A stretch of DNA of 64,000 bases from Chryseobacterium flavum (GTDB taxonomy: Bacteria; Bacteroidota; Bacteroidia; Flavobacteriales; Weeksellaceae), in assembly GCF_003385595.1 (NCBI RefSeq), contig NZ_QNUE01000001.1, positions 186,001 to 250,000 of the forward strand, read 5' to 3'. The number at the start of each line of letters is the position of its first letter. Positions within the stretch are counted from its first letter, which is position 1. Shown here piece by piece: positions 44,220-53,358 of the stretch. A model generated the notes under the pieces. That model was not told the origin of the DNA, did not search any database, and worked only from the letters and a program-made list of their open reading frames with translations. The translations under genes were made by a program, and so were the position numbers.

Positions 44220-45809
44220 TTATGCCGGGGATAATCTTCGGGATTTCAAATAAAGAACAGTACGGTTGAGATATGGAAAAAAAATGATTAATACCAAAGT
44301 GGCAGCAAGAAGCCAGACCATCATTTCATAGTAATCCATGGCAAAACGTACATGGTTCTGAATATTCAGCTTTCCAATCAGCAGTTTATGAGCTGCTTTC
44401 CCGGCATGGTCTTCAGGCATTCCTTTTGCAGCAAGTCTGGCCGTCTGCCTGTAGAGAAAATTCTTTACTTCAGGGTCTGTTTCAGTCAGGTGATCCTGAA
44501 AGGCATTATAATGCCTGCTTTTCTCAAAGAGTTCATAAAAGTTAATCAGGGCAATACTGACACAAAAACCCAGATACCGTATAGCTAATGCTACCGCTGC
44601 AGCCGAAGGACCAATGGAAGCAGGAACTGAAGAAATAATATAAATAACCGTAGGAACCATGATCAGCCCTACGCCCAATCCCTGGATAAATAGTGGTATA
44701 AAATAATTAAATTCATCAGCCTGAATGTCAAAGGAATAGTACATCAGAACATGAAACAGCAACAGCATCAAAAATCCGGGAAACCAGATGTATTGTATTC
44801 TTTTTTTCTGCAATACCATACAACAGGCAATGATAACCCCGGTAACGAGCCCTGAAATATTAAAAACATTAATGTACGAAACATAAAAGGGATCAAAATG
44901 CAGTTCTGTTACAAAATAAGTATTGGTAATTCCTGATGTAAAACGACAGATGTACATGATGAAAAGAATCAGTAATCCTACTTTAAAGTTCCTGTACCTG
45001 AAAATACGCATATCTATATATGGTCTTTTAATGGCTTTTTGCCGGTATACAGATATGATGGTCAGAATCAGTATTCCCACTACACTTCCAAGAATCCTCC
45101 TGTCTTCCAGCCAGTAATATTCCTGTCCGAAAATCATAATATATCCAATAAGTACCAGCATTGTACTGTAAAGAGCAAAACTCTGCCAGTCCAGCTTATA
45201 CAGCGGAAACCTGGCAGCGCTCTTATAATTGGTCATGGTAAAGCTGATAAACAGAAGTCCCGGTAAATATGAAAAAATTGCAACTTTATAGATAATATTA
45301 AAATTATAAGAATCAATAAGTTCAGCCGTAATCAGGTTGTTAAAAGGCAATGCACACAGCAAGGTTCCGAAAAAGACCGAAAAACTAATCTCCCTGCCCC
45401 TTTCAGTACTCAGTCTTGTAAAGATCAGGGTAAGAGATAAATTGACATTACAGGCAAACAGCATTCCCTGAATAAAACGTACCGGAAACAGGATATATAT
45501 TTCATGGGTAAAATAGCAGATGAGGCTGGCCAGGATCTGCATTGTTGTAAAAATCAGGAAGTATTCCTTTGCCGCAAGAAAACTGAAAAACCTCCTTTCC
45601 AGGCTATAAAATCCTACATACCCGGCATAAAAAAGTGCTACAGAAAACTGTATATCTGCAGGCTCACATCCATAATACCCTGCAGCTGCATTAATGTTGG
45701 TAAGGGGAAGGAAAAATATAATGATTCCCGGAAGTGTCATTGCAAAAAGAATAATCTTGATCAGCCATTCCGGGGCCCACCTTTTGAAAACAGGGATTTT
45801 TCTAGCCAT
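44220..45809 (-). CDS. EmrB/QacA-type MFS efflux transporter
   Basis: The 529-residue protein has about 14 hydrophobic segments, typical of DHA2 family MFS drug exporters that work with a HlyD-type adaptor. It contains RFIQGMLFACNVNLSLTLIF (an RxxQG loop of the type seen in this family) and the region GIGLIMVP. Start at ATG 45807-45809; it overlaps the adaptor gene by 8 bases. It would export hydrophobic compounds across the inner membrane together with the adjacent EmrA-like and TolC-like proteins. Confidence 0.85.
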   Translation of the reverse strand: MARKIPVFKRWAPEWLIKIILFAMTLPGIIIFFLPLTNINAAAGYYGCEPADIQFSVALFYAGYVGFYSLERRFFSFLAAKEYFLIFTTMQILASLICYFTHEIYILFPVRFIQGMLFACNVNLSLTLIFTRLSTERGREISFSVFFGTLLCALPFNNLITAELIDSYNFNIIYKVAIFSYLPGLLFISFTMTNYKSAARFPLYKLDWQSFALYSTMLVLIGYIMIFGQEYYWLEDRRILGSVVGILILTIISVYRQKAIKRPYIDMRIFRYRNFKVGLLILFIMYICRFTSGITNTYFVTELHFDPFYVSYINVFNISGLVTGVIIACCMVLQKKRIQYIWFPGFLMLLLFHVLMYYSFDIQADEFNYFIPLFIQGLGVGLIMVPTVIYIISSVPASIGPSAAAVALAIRYLGFCVSIALINFYELFEKSRHYNAFQDHLTETDPEVKNFLYRQTARLAAKGMPEDHAGKAAHKLLIGKLNIQNHVRFAMDYYEMMVWLLAATLVLIIFFPYLNRTVLYLKSRRLSPA

Positions 45810-46866
45810 TGAAATGCTTTTTATCCGCATATACATTCACATTCATTCCCATCTTCAGGACGTTAATTTCATTTCTTTTCCCGTCAACTCTTATTCTTAC
45901 CGGGATGCGCTGTACAATTTTAACATAATTTCCGGTAGAATTATCAGGAGGTAAAAGCGAAAAGCTTGAGCCCGTTGCCGGTGACAGGGAGATGATGGTT
46001 CCATGAAATTCCCGGTCAGGATAAGAATCAGCAACAATTTTTACCCGGTCTCCGATTTTCATATCCTTTATCTGTGTTTCTTTATAATTGGCAACCACCC
46101 ATTTGTCAGTTTCATTGTTAACTATAAAAGCGAGTGTTTCCCCGGCATCAATCATTTGTCCCACTTCTACGGTTCTCCTTCCCATTCTTCCGTCATAAGC
46201 CGCTGTAATGGCTGTATAGCTGACATCCAGTTTATGCCGGTCCAGCAATGCTTCCAACCTGGCAATCTCAGCCTGTACCACTTTTTTTTCAGCCTGAATA
46301 TCATTAATTTTAGATACAGAGGCAGCATAGGTATCGCGGGAGGACTGATAGTTGCTTTCATTGACTTCCAGAGTAGCTTTTACCTCTTCAAGGCGCTGTT
46401 TAGTGGCAGATTCTTCATCATAAAGCTTTTTATACCGGTTATAATCCAGCTCCTGTTTCCAAACTTTTGCTTTATTTGCTTCCACCTGAGCCTGGGCTGA
46501 AGCGGCTTCCTTTGTGATAGTGCCTGTATTGCTTTCAAGTACTTTCAGCTCCGCACGTGCTTTCTGAAGAGCTGCCTGGGTTTGCTTTTGCTGCAAAATG
46601 TACTCACGATTATCAATCAGTAATAAGGTATCCCCTTTTTTCACTTCCTGATTTTCCTCAAACCTTACAGCAACTATAAATCCGCCTGCCCTGGAAATGA
46701 CGGGGTTTATATATTCCTGAACCTGGGCATCATTGGTCTGTTCATATTCATAATAATTCTTAAGAGTAAAGCCGCCCCAGATAGTCAGTGCCGCAACAAT
46801 TAAAACTGAAATCCATCCTGTAATTTTTGTAATTATCCTGTCGGTAGGGGTATATTTTTTTTTCAT
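45802..46866 (-). CDS. EmrA/HlyD-type membrane fusion protein
   Basis: The 354-residue protein starts MKKKYTPTDRIITK and has one membrane helix (GWISVLIVAALTIWGGFTL). Then follow a lipoyl-like half-motif (VSRAGGFIVAVRFEENQEVKKGDTLLLID), a long coiled-coil hairpin (residues about 90-190) and beta-barrel parts (GRMGRRTVEVGQMIDAG). It links the inner membrane pump with the outer membrane channel. The start is 4 bases after the TolC-like gene. Confidence 0.9.
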   Translation of the reverse strand: MKKKYTPTDRIITKITGWISVLIVAALTIWGGFTLKNYYEYEQTNDAQVQEYINPVISRAGGFIVAVRFEENQEVKKGDTLLLIDNREYILQQKQTQAALQKARAELKVLESNTGTITKEAASAQAQVEANKAKVWKQELDYNRYKKLYDEESATKQRLEEVKATLEVNESNYQSSRDTYAASVSKINDIQAEKKVVQAEIARLEALLDRHKLDVSYTAITAAYDGRMGRRTVEVGQMIDAGETLAFIVNNETDKWVVANYKETQIKDMKIGDRVKIVADSYPDREFHGTIISLSPATGSSFSLLPPDNSTGNYVKIVQRIPVRIRVDGKRNEINVLKMGMNVNVYADKKHFNG

Positions 46867-46870
46867 TGTA

Positions 46871-48193
46871 TTATAAAACGCCTGTGATATTTTGTAGTAA
46901 ATAATAATTGTTCTGTGCCGTAATCTTAGCCGATTCCAGTTCAAACCGGGTCTGAAGAAGCTGTATATCAGCATCCAGTAACTCTGTAATAAGTGAGGTC
47001 TGGCTGAAATAGGTATTTCTGGTAATGCGTGCATTTTCTTTCGCCTGAGCAACATCAGCTTCAGCAACTTTAATCTGCTCAAGAGCTTCCTGGTATCTCA
47101 GGTAAGCCTCTTTCACCTGTTGCCTTACCTTGTCTTCCGTATCCTTATGCATCTCTTCTTCTTTTTCAAACTCCAGTTTTGCAGCCTTTACTTTATGAGT
47201 ATTATGATACAGGGAGGAAATGGAAAAAGATGCTTTTACCCCAACCACTCCCAACGAATACCAGTAGGGATTATAAGGAAAAAGAAAAATCTGCGGGTTG
47301 GCATAGTAAAACTCTCCATACAGTCCGATTTTAGGGCTTACATTGGCTTTAACCTGTTTCAGTTTAATTTTGCTCAGTTCCGTTTGCTGCCCGGAAACAT
47401 GATAGTCAAAAGAATGTTCCAGCGCCTGCTTCAGATAATCCTCATAAGAGGTATTTTCATTCCATTGGGTAACCGGAGCATCGGGGATGACAATCTGATC
47501 ATCAGGAAGTCCTAAGATAATATTCAGCTTCTGCGTAGCAATAAGGATATCATTTTCTATGGTCACCAGGGCCATCTTCCGCTTCGATAGTTCAAGTTCA
47601 ATCCTTAAGACATCACTTTTCAATACAACCCCATTCTTATATAGAGCCTGTATTTCTTTAAGCTGTTCTTTCTGGTCCTCAATATCCTGTTTTATAAGAT
47701 TTCTGAAAATTAAAGTTTTCTGAAGCTCAAGATACAGAGCTGCTGTTTTGTAATGAATATCGGAAACAGACTGCTCCTTCCTGATTTCCTTAACTTTCTG
47801 AAGAACCTGATTCTCTTTAATCTTCAGATTCAGTTTATTGCCATTATAAATATTCAGATAAAAATCGGCTCCGGCTCTGTAAAGCGTATGAATTACCTCA
47901 TGCTGGGACGGTCTTGAAAAAAGCCCGTTTTCATAAACAGGGATATTGGAAGCTTTTTCTACAGAACCTTTTACTCCTATTTCCGGAAGACGTTCTCTTT
48001 TCGAATCTTTAACTTCGGCTTCCGCAATATCTGCACTGATGGTATTGATTTTAATATGACGGCTGTTTTCTTCAGCTCTTTGCCATGCATCCCGTAAAGA
48101 GAGCCGTATGGTATCATTTCGGGGACTGCCTGTCTGGGCCGATACAGCATAAGAGGTGCCCAGTATCAGCAGTCCGGTGACATACATTTTCAT
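46871..48193 (-). CDS. TolC-family outer membrane efflux protein
   Basis: The 440-residue protein starts with a signal peptide (MKMYVTGLLILGTSYAVSAQ), then two TolC-like repeat halves with long helices (KVKEIRKEQSVSDIHYKTA, and ALEQIKVAEADVAQAKENAR). It forms the outer membrane channel of the tripartite pump. It is the first gene of the three-gene operon. It is divergent from an AraC-type regulator at 48324, which probably controls it. Confidence 0.9.
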   Translation of the reverse strand: MKMYVTGLLILGTSYAVSAQTGSPRNDTIRLSLRDAWQRAEENSRHIKINTISADIAEAEVKDSKRERLPEIGVKGSVEKASNIPVYENGLFSRPSQHEVIHTLYRAGADFYLNIYNGNKLNLKIKENQVLQKVKEIRKEQSVSDIHYKTAALYLELQKTLIFRNLIKQDIEDQKEQLKEIQALYKNGVVLKSDVLRIELELSKRKMALVTIENDILIATQKLNIILGLPDDQIVIPDAPVTQWNENTSYEDYLKQALEHSFDYHVSGQQTELSKIKLKQVKANVSPKIGLYGEFYYANPQIFLFPYNPYWYSLGVVGVKASFSISSLYHNTHKVKAAKLEFEKEEEMHKDTEDKVRQQVKEAYLRYQEALEQIKVAEADVAQAKENARITRNTYFSQTSLITELLDADIQLLQTRFELESAKITAQNNYYLLQNITGVL

Positions 48194-48289
48194 CTGAATT
48201 TTTGAATTATTGCAGTGCAAATTTATCTGCAATCCCGATATTATTTTTATCTAAAATAGTCAAGTTTTACATGATTCCAGCCAAATTAT

Positions 48290-48297
48290 TATATTTG
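48290..48297 (+). promoter_or_regulatory. Possible -7 element of the AraC-type gene at 48324
   Basis: TATATTTG fits TAnnTTTG. Start near 48304 would leave a 20-base leader. A clear -33 TTG at the proper distance was not found. Confidence 0.45.
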
Positions 48298-48323
48298 TAT
48301 TTTATACTATTTCAAATTATTCA

Positions 48324-49136
48324 ATGGGGCTTATTGCAACTCTTCCGCATATAGATCAGTATGATAAAAGTGTATTTGTCATGCATGAAAAATCGGAAAA
48401 ACTCATTCCTTTCCATAAACATACCAAGGGACAACTGAGCTATGTAGAAGGAGGTATTGCCTATATTACCATAGATAACCGTACCTATGTAGTTCCCGCC
48501 AGGCATTTCTTCTGGATTCCTCAGGGAATGGAACATATTTTAGAGATCGGACACACAGCCACCGTATTGCGCTCCCTTTATTTTTATTCCCATGATGATA
48601 CTTCAGATGCGTTTTACAGCCGGTTGGGCATTTATCCGGCCTCTGAGCTTTTGATCCAGATGATCAAATACACTGAAATATGGGATGAAAAACATATTAC
48701 AGCTAAAGATGAGAATTTTGAATTTCTGGTCGCCTTAAAAAAGATCCTGCCGAAGACTCATAAACAGCCCTTGCCTATTATTCTTCCTGCCACCCACAAC
48801 CAGCAGATGATGAAAATCGTCTCTTACCTGGAGTGGAATATCGGAGAAAAGCATACTCTTACGAATATAAGTTCAAGATTTGGATTAAGCGAACGCTCCT
48901 TATCCCGTCTGTTCAAAGCCGATATGAATATTTCTTTTCTTCAGTATCTGAAAACTTTAAGAATTATTAAAGCCATTGAACTGCTTTTAAACACCAACAA
49001 GTCAATCAATGAAATCGCCGATGATGTGGGTTACAGCTCAATAAGTGCCTTCAGCGACACTTTTCATGAATTTACCCGGTCGCGGCCTTCTGATCTGAGA
49101 AAAAGCAGTAAAGTACTCCGAAGTTCTTCAATATAG
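48324..49136 (+). CDS. AraC-family regulator (cupin-HTH)
   Basis: The 270-residue protein has an N-terminal cupin domain (HKHTKGQLSYVEGGIAYITID, VVPARHFFWIPQGMEH) and a C-terminal AraC HTH (TNISSRFGLSERSLSRLF and INEIADDVGYSSISAFSDTF). It is divergent from the TolC/EmrA/EmrB efflux operon with 130 bases between, so it is the likely regulator of this pump. The inducer is unknown. Confidence 0.9.
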   Translation: MGLIATLPHIDQYDKSVFVMHEKSEKLIPFHKHTKGQLSYVEGGIAYITIDNRTYVVPARHFFWIPQGMEHILEIGHTATVLRSLYFYSHDDTSDAFYSRLGIYPASELLIQMIKYTEIWDEKHITAKDENFEFLVALKKILPKTHKQPLPIILPATHNQQMMKIVSYLEWNIGEKHTLTNISSRFGLSERSLSRLFKADMNISFLQYLKTLRIIKAIELLLNTNKSINEIADDVGYSSISAFSDTFHEFTRSRPSDLRKSSKVLRSSSI

Positions 49137-49170
49137 AAATATGCAGTACAACTTTAGCACATGGGTTAAA

Positions 49171-49196
49171 AATAAAAGAGTTTTTTATCTTTTATT
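49171..49196. promoter_or_regulatory. Perfect 9-8-9 inverted repeat before the Rrf2 gene (site 1)
   Basis: AATAAAAGA and TCTTTTATT are exact reverse complements around GTTTTTTA. The site ends 14 bases before the -7 element at 49210-49217 (TATCTTTG), so it would cover the -33 region. Same arrangement as site 2. It suggests autoregulation. Confidence 0.7.
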
Positions 49197-49209
49197 AAAA
49201 ATAACTTTA

Positions 49210-49217
49210 TATCTTTG
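49210..49217 (+). promoter_or_regulatory. -7 element of the Rrf2 gene
   Basis: TATCTTTG matches TAnnTTTG; transcription would start near 49224, about 13 bases before the ATG at 49237. Confidence 0.6.
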
Positions 49218-49236
49218 CTTTATAAAAATTCAGAAA

Positions 49237-49668
49237 ATGTTTTCAAAAACCTGTGAATATGCTTTAAGAGCTTTAATCTATATAGCCCAGCAGTCTAAAA
49301 ATGACAGCAGGATTGGCATCAAGGATATTGCAAAAAACATTAACTCACCAGAACATTTCATTGCTAAGATACTACAGGATTTAAGCAGAAAAGGATTTGT
49401 ACAGTCTGCCAAAGGCCCCAATGGCGGGTTTTATATGGATACTAAAAATCTGGATCTTACCATTGCTGATATTGTAAGGGAAATTGATGGTGACAAGCTG
49501 TTTACCGGTTGTGGCCTTGGCCTTGAAGAATGCTCTGAAAGTCATCCCTGCCCCCTGCACAATCAGTTCAAAAGCATCAGACAGGATCTGCGCATTATGC
49601 TCGAATGTTCTAAAATTCAAATGTTTGTTGATAACCTGGATTTAAAACTGACCCATCTTAAAGTATAA
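49237..49668 (+). CDS. Rrf2-family regulator, NsrR-like NO sensor candidate
   Basis: The 143-residue protein starts at MFSKTCEYALRALIYIAQQS and has the Rrf2 winged helix (GIKDIAKNINSPEHFIAKILQDL). Cys92, Cys99 and Cys105 are clustered (GCGLGLEECSESHPC), as in Rrf2 proteins that hold an iron-sulfur cluster such as NsrR and IscR. I started at ATG 49237; an open stretch 32 codons upstream includes the operator and promoter and so is not coding. It sits just before NirK, Ric and NO reductase genes that share its binding site, so it is probably the NO-responsive repressor of this cluster. Confidence 0.85.
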   Translation: MFSKTCEYALRALIYIAQQSKNDSRIGIKDIAKNINSPEHFIAKILQDLSRKGFVQSAKGPNGGFYMDTKNLDLTIADIVREIDGDKLFTGCGLGLEECSESHPCPLHNQFKSIRQDLRIMLECSKIQMFVDNLDLKLTHLKV

Positions 49669-49693
49669 ATTTATCCTGATAAAAGTCAGACAA

Positions 49694-49719
49694 AATAAAA
49701 GACAAAAAAGTCTCTTATT
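49694..49719. promoter_or_regulatory. 9-8-9 inverted repeat before the nir operon (site 2)
   Basis: AATAAAAGA, CAAAAAAG, TCTCTTATT: one mismatch between the arms relative to site 1. It ends 15 bases before the -7 element at 49734, the same geometry as site 1. Confidence 0.7.
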
Positions 49720-49733
49720 TTAAAAATAGATTT

Positions 49734-49741
49734 TATCTTTG
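49734..49741 (+). promoter_or_regulatory. -7 element of the nir operon
   Basis: TATCTTTG matches TAnnTTTG. Start near 49748 gives a 160-base leader before the first gene. The leader contains the 16-base palindrome at 49790-49805. Confidence 0.6.
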
Positions 49742-49789
49742 TATTAGTAAAAATAACATACTACAAAACCCGGTAAAAAATATACAGCT

Positions 49790-49805
49790 GAGAATTATAA
49801 TTCTC
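49790..49805. repeat. 16-bp perfect palindrome in the nir leader
   Basis: GAGAATTATAATTCTC is a perfect palindrome. It may bind a second dimeric regulator (for example a CRP/FNR-type protein) or be incidental; the FNR consensus is not matched. Confidence 0.35.
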
Positions 49806-49907
49806 TTCCTGATACAAGACTCAATTATAAAATTTAACTGCCTGCTTATAAGTTTTTATTAAGTTTGAATTGTTAATAAAGGATAAAAAGGTATTAATAT
49901 CTTAAAA

Positions 49908-50360
49908 ATGAAACTGAATATTAAAAATCCTCTGGTACTCATGCTGCTTTGTCTTATGACAGGCGTCTTTGTCACCGTCAGTTTTCTGGAAACACCCATG
50001 AAATTTCAGGTTCCGGGAATGACTCTCCCGGCAGCACTCGGACTGGGCATGCTGATGTTTGGGATATCTACTAAAATACAGTGCCTTTTTCTGGTCCTTA
50101 TTATAATAACAATGCTCATAACCAGAAAAAAATATACAAAAACAGATTTTATTATCATAGCCGTCTTATTTGCTGTTTTAATTATAGAAAAGTTTTGGAT
50201 GCTCCCGGTTCTGGATAGCCGCGCCCATCTGCTATCAGTTGGAAAACCGGTTTCTCCGTCAGAAATGCATACCTATTTCATCTATGCGGAATCCTTCAAG
50301 ACTTTCTTCCTGCTTACAGCCATTATTTTTCAGTTTACAAAGCATAAAAATAATTACTGA
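49908..50360 (+). CDS. Four-helix membrane protein heading the nir operon
   Basis: A 150-residue protein with four hydrophobic helices (PLVLMLLCLMTGVFVTVSF to FFLLTAIIFQF). No conserved metal ligands are obvious other than a few His residues. The family was not recognised. It stands 48 bases before nirK and after the operator and promoter, so it is expressed with the nitrite-reduction genes. Confidence 0.6.
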   Translation: MKLNIKNPLVLMLLCLMTGVFVTVSFLETPMKFQVPGMTLPAALGLGMLMFGISTKIQCLFLVLIIITMLITRKKYTKTDFIIIAVLFAVLIIEKFWMLPVLDSRAHLLSVGKPVSPSEMHTYFIYAESFKTFFLLTAIIFQFTKHKNNY

Positions 50361-50407
50361 AGCAAATTATTACCCATGCAGAAGATTTAAATCATTAATT
50401 ATACGTT

Positions 50408-51442
50408 ATGAAAAAAACACTATTATTCACTGCAGCTTTATGGGCAGTGCTGGCTCTTGATGCCTGCAAACAAAACCCTGCAACAGATTCCGGTAATCCT
50501 GCAAATACAGAAAATATCAAAACAGACGGTACAAGTGAAGAGCTGAAAATGCCACTCCCACCTAATGTTCCGTTACCTGTAGGCCAGCGTGCAGCAAAAA
50601 AAATTATCGTGAAGCTGGAAACCATAGAAAAAACAGGAGAACTGGCGGATGGTACACAATACAATTTCTGGACGTTCAACGGAACAGTTCCGGGAAGCTT
50701 CATCCGGGCAAGAGTCGGAGATGATATTGAACTGCATTTAAAGAATCATGAAAATAATACATTTCCTCATAATATTGACCTGCATGCAGTAAATGGCCCT
50801 GCAGGTGGTGCTGAAGCTACTTTTGTAGCTCCCGGTAAAGAAGCTGTTTTTAGTTTTAAAGCGCTGAATCCCGGATTATATGTATATCACTGTGCAACTG
50901 CCCCGGTAGGAATGCATATTGCAAACGGAATGTACGGACTTATCCTTATTGAACCTGAAGGCGGGCTTCCTAGAGTTGACAAGGAATTTTACATCATGCA
51001 GGGAGATTTCTACACAAAAGGAAAATTTGGCGAAAAAGGGCTTCAGGAATTTGACATGGATAAAGCTATTGATGAACATCCTGAGTACGTAGTCTTTAAT
51101 GGGAATACAGCTTCTCTTTTAGGCGATAAAGAACTTCAGGTAAAAACCGGTGAAACCGTACGGTTCTTTGTTGGAAACGGAGGGCCTAACCTCACCTCCT
51201 CTTTCCACATTATCGGGGAGATATTTGATAAAGTATATATAGAAGGGGGAAGCAAAGTCAACGATAATGTACAAACCACTGTAATTCCTCCGGGTGGTGC
51301 TTCTATAGTAGAATTCAAAGCTACGGTACCGGGAGAATATGTCATTGTGGACCATGCTATTTTCCGGGCATTCAATAAGGGAACTTTAGGTAAGATCAAA
51401 GTAACCGGACCTGAAAATCCGGCAGTTTATAAAAAGAACTGA
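50408..51442 (+). CDS. nirK: Copper-containing nitrite reductase
   Basis: The 344-residue protein has a lipoprotein-like signal ([11 protein letters not shown]) and two cupredoxin domains. Type 1 copper ligands are in [10 protein letters not shown] (His), [12 protein letters not shown] (Cys and His) and the following NGM (Met). Type 2 ligands are His in NIDLHAV and YHC and the His in [11 protein letters not shown]. It reduces nitrite to nitric oxide in the periplasm. No cytochrome c domain is fused; a separate cytochrome c is encoded at 52893. Confidence 0.95.
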   Translation: MKKTLLFTAALWAVLALDACKQNPATDSGNPANTENIKTDGTSEELKMPLPPNVPLPVGQRAAKKIIVKLETIEKTGELADGTQYNFWTFNGTVPGSFIRARVGDDIELHLKNHENNTFPHNIDLHAVNGPAGGAEATFVAPGKEAVFSFKALNPGLYVYHCATAPVGMHIANGMYGLILIEPEGGLPRVDKEFYIMQGDFYTKGKFGEKGLQEFDMDKAIDEHPEYVVFNGNTASLLGDKELQVKTGETVRFFVGNGGPNLTSSFHIIGEIFDKVYIEGGSKVNDNVQTTVIPPGGASIVEFKATVPGEYVIVDHAIFRAFNKGTLGKIKVTGPENPAVYKKN

Positions 51443-51477
51443 CTATCAATATTCATCAGGATATAAATAAAGAAGTA

Positions 51478-52302
51478 ATGAGGGCTTTTACATTCATAAC
51501 GCTTTTAGCGGTCTGCTCGGGATTGGTCTTCTGTTCTGAACAGACAAACAGTCCGGATGCTGAAGTTCCGGTCCGTACTCAGCTGCAACCCATTATAAGC
51601 CAGAAAAAAATGATTGAAATACAAGGCGGAACCTATAAGGCATTTATAGGAAAAGATTCAGGAAGGATTGTAAAGGTACAGACTTTTTATCTGGATGACA
51701 GTCCTGTTACCAACCGGGAATATCTTGAGTTTCTTATCGCTAATCCTCAATGGACAAAAAGTAAAGTCCTCCAATTATATGCAGATTCCAATTATCTGAA
51801 ACATTGGAAAAGCGATTATGAAATTCCGGAAGGAATAAGCCCTGATGCTCCGGTGACCAATGTTTCATGGTTTGCTGCTGAGTCCTATGCAAAAAGTGCC
51901 GGGAAAAGGCTTCCGGAAATAGATGAATGGGAATATGCAGCACTGGCGGATCAGCATTCTAAAAATGCTTCTGAAAAACCTGCCTTTACAGACTATATCC
52001 TGAAGTCTTATCAGAAAAAAAATAAAAACAAACAACCTGTAAAACAGAATCTTCCCAATTATTACGGCATACATGACCTGTACGGAATGGTTTGGGAATG
52101 GACTCATGATTTCAATTCTGTTATGATGAGCGGAGAATCCAGAAAAGATAATACCGTTAATGACAACCTGTTCTGTGCGGGAGCAGCAGTAACTTCGTCT
52201 GACCTAAGAAACTATGCTGCCTTCATCAGGTATGCCTTACGGGGAAGTATAAAAGCCGATTACTGTCTTAATAATCTCGGATTCAGATGTGCTAAAAATT
52301 AA
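51478..52302 (+). CDS. nirV: NirV-like SUMF1/FGE-fold lipoprotein
   Basis: The 274-residue protein has a lipoprotein-type signal (LAVCSGLVFC) and a formylglycine-generating-enzyme-sulfatase (SUMF1) fold: IQGGTYKAFIGKDSGRIVKVQ, VTNVSWFAAESYAKSAGKRLPEIDEWEYAA, and the final LNNLGFRCAKN. The gene follows nirK, as nirV does in many denitrifiers. The exact role of NirV is unclear; it probably helps copper or cofactor assembly of NirK. The catalytic Cys pair of true FGE is not evident. Confidence 0.85.
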   Translation: MRAFTFITLLAVCSGLVFCSEQTNSPDAEVPVRTQLQPIISQKKMIEIQGGTYKAFIGKDSGRIVKVQTFYLDDSPVTNREYLEFLIANPQWTKSKVLQLYADSNYLKHWKSDYEIPEGISPDAPVTNVSWFAAESYAKSAGKRLPEIDEWEYAALADQHSKNASEKPAFTDYILKSYQKKNKNKQPVKQNLPNYYGIHDLYGMVWEWTHDFNSVMMSGESRKDNTVNDNLFCAGAAVTSSDLRNYAAFIRYALRGSIKADYCLNNLGFRCAKN

Positions 52303-52313
52303 AAATAATCCTT

Positions 52314-52880
52314 ATGAAAAATATAACAACCTGTATCCTGGTGGCATTAATAATGCTATCCTGCAGTAAAAAAGATGAAGAAGCGCCCTCTGATTCCATT
52401 TACAATATTCCCACAAGCTGGGAAAAGCAGGATGGTAGGAATATTACATTTTCGGACCTGAAAGGGAAAGTACTGGTAACAGCCATGATTTTCACTTCCT
52501 GTAAAACCGCCTGCCCGAGACTGACCGCAGAAATGAGAACCATATCCCAAAAAGTCGGCAAAACAGATCCGGACCAGATCCAATACGTACTCATCTCCAT
52601 TGATCCGGAAAATGATACCCCAAATGCAATGAAAAGATATCTTGATATGAACCGTTTCAATGAAAAAGAATGGACTTTTATCCGCGGCAGTGAAGAGGAA
52701 ATCCGGGAGCTGGCCAATATAATGGCTGTAAAGTATAAACAGATCTCCCCTATAGAATTTTCACATTCCAATATTATAACGGTATATTCAAAAAAAGGAG
52801 TTCTTTCTTTTCAGAAAGAGGGACTTGATAGTGATTACGAAGCTATCGTACATGAAATAAAAAAACAAATACAACTTTAA
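52314..52880 (+). CDS. SCO1/SenC family copper chaperone lipoprotein
   Basis: The 188-residue protein has a lipoprotein signal (ILVALIMLSC), a thioredoxin fold with the copper motif TSCKTACP (CxxxC) and the distal His in EFSHSNII. SCO1/SenC proteins pass copper to CuA centres or to NirK. The gene is between nirV and cytochrome c, which fits copper delivery to NirK. Confidence 0.92.
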   Translation: MKNITTCILVALIMLSCSKKDEEAPSDSIYNIPTSWEKQDGRNITFSDLKGKVLVTAMIFTSCKTACPRLTAEMRTISQKVGKTDPDQIQYVLISIDPENDTPNAMKRYLDMNRFNEKEWTFIRGSEEEIRELANIMAVKYKQISPIEFSHSNIITVYSKKGVLSFQKEGLDSDYEAIVHEIKKQIQL

Positions 52881-52892
52881 ATGGATTAGATT

Positions 52893-53318
52893 ATGAAAAA
52901 ATTAATTTTAACAGCTTTGCTGTTTTCACTCACTGTAACTTCATGTTCAGATAAAAAGGAAGAATCAATTCCTCCTCTGCAGGAATCAAATGTAATGCTG
53001 GATGAACCTAAACCCCAGAATACAGCTCCAGCTGCAACTCCCCTATCAGGAGCTGATGCAGAAATTGCCGAAGGAAAATCCCTGGTAGAGGGAACCGACT
53101 GTTTATCCTGTCATAAAATAGATTCTAAACTCGTAGGCCCGGCATATCAGGATATTGCTTCAAAATATACTGATGCGGATATTGATCTTCTTGCCCAAAA
53201 AGTTATTGACGGAGGAAAAGGTAACTGGGGAGATATTCCAATGACACCCCATACAGGCTTAAGTAAAGACAATGCAAAACTTATGATCAGGTACATCCTT
53301 TCCCTTAAAAAACAGTAA
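52893..53318 (+). CDS. Class I cytochrome c, lipoprotein
   Basis: The 141-residue protein has a lipoprotein signal (ALLFSLTVTSC), a Pro/Ala/Thr-rich linker, and one heme-binding motif DCLSCHK (CxxCH). The axial Met is in GDIPMTPHTG. It probably gives electrons to NirK from the membrane chain. It ends with RYILSLKK. It is 12 bases from the SCO1 gene. Confidence 0.92.
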   Translation: MKKLILTALLFSLTVTSCSDKKEESIPPLQESNVMLDEPKPQNTAPAATPLSGADAEIAEGKSLVEGTDCLSCHKIDSKLVGPAYQDIASKYTDADIDLLAQKVIDGGKGNWGDIPMTPHTGLSKDNAKLMIRYILSLKKQ

Positions 53319-53332
53319 AAAAAATTTAAAAT

Positions 53333-53358
53333 AATAAAAGACAAAAAAGTATTATATT
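53333..53358. promoter_or_regulatory. 9-8-9 operator-like site before ric (site 3)
   Basis: AATAAAAGA, CAAAAAAG and TATTATATT: the left half and the spacer are identical to site 2 (17 bases in a row), and seven of nine bases in the right arm match site 1. It directly abuts the ATG of ric. No -7 element of the usual type was seen nearby. Confidence 0.6.

Noticed and set aside
51478-52302. True formylglycine-generating enzyme for a sulfatase
   Set aside because: No catalytic Cys pair is evident and no sulfatase gene is near; location after nirK favours NirV.
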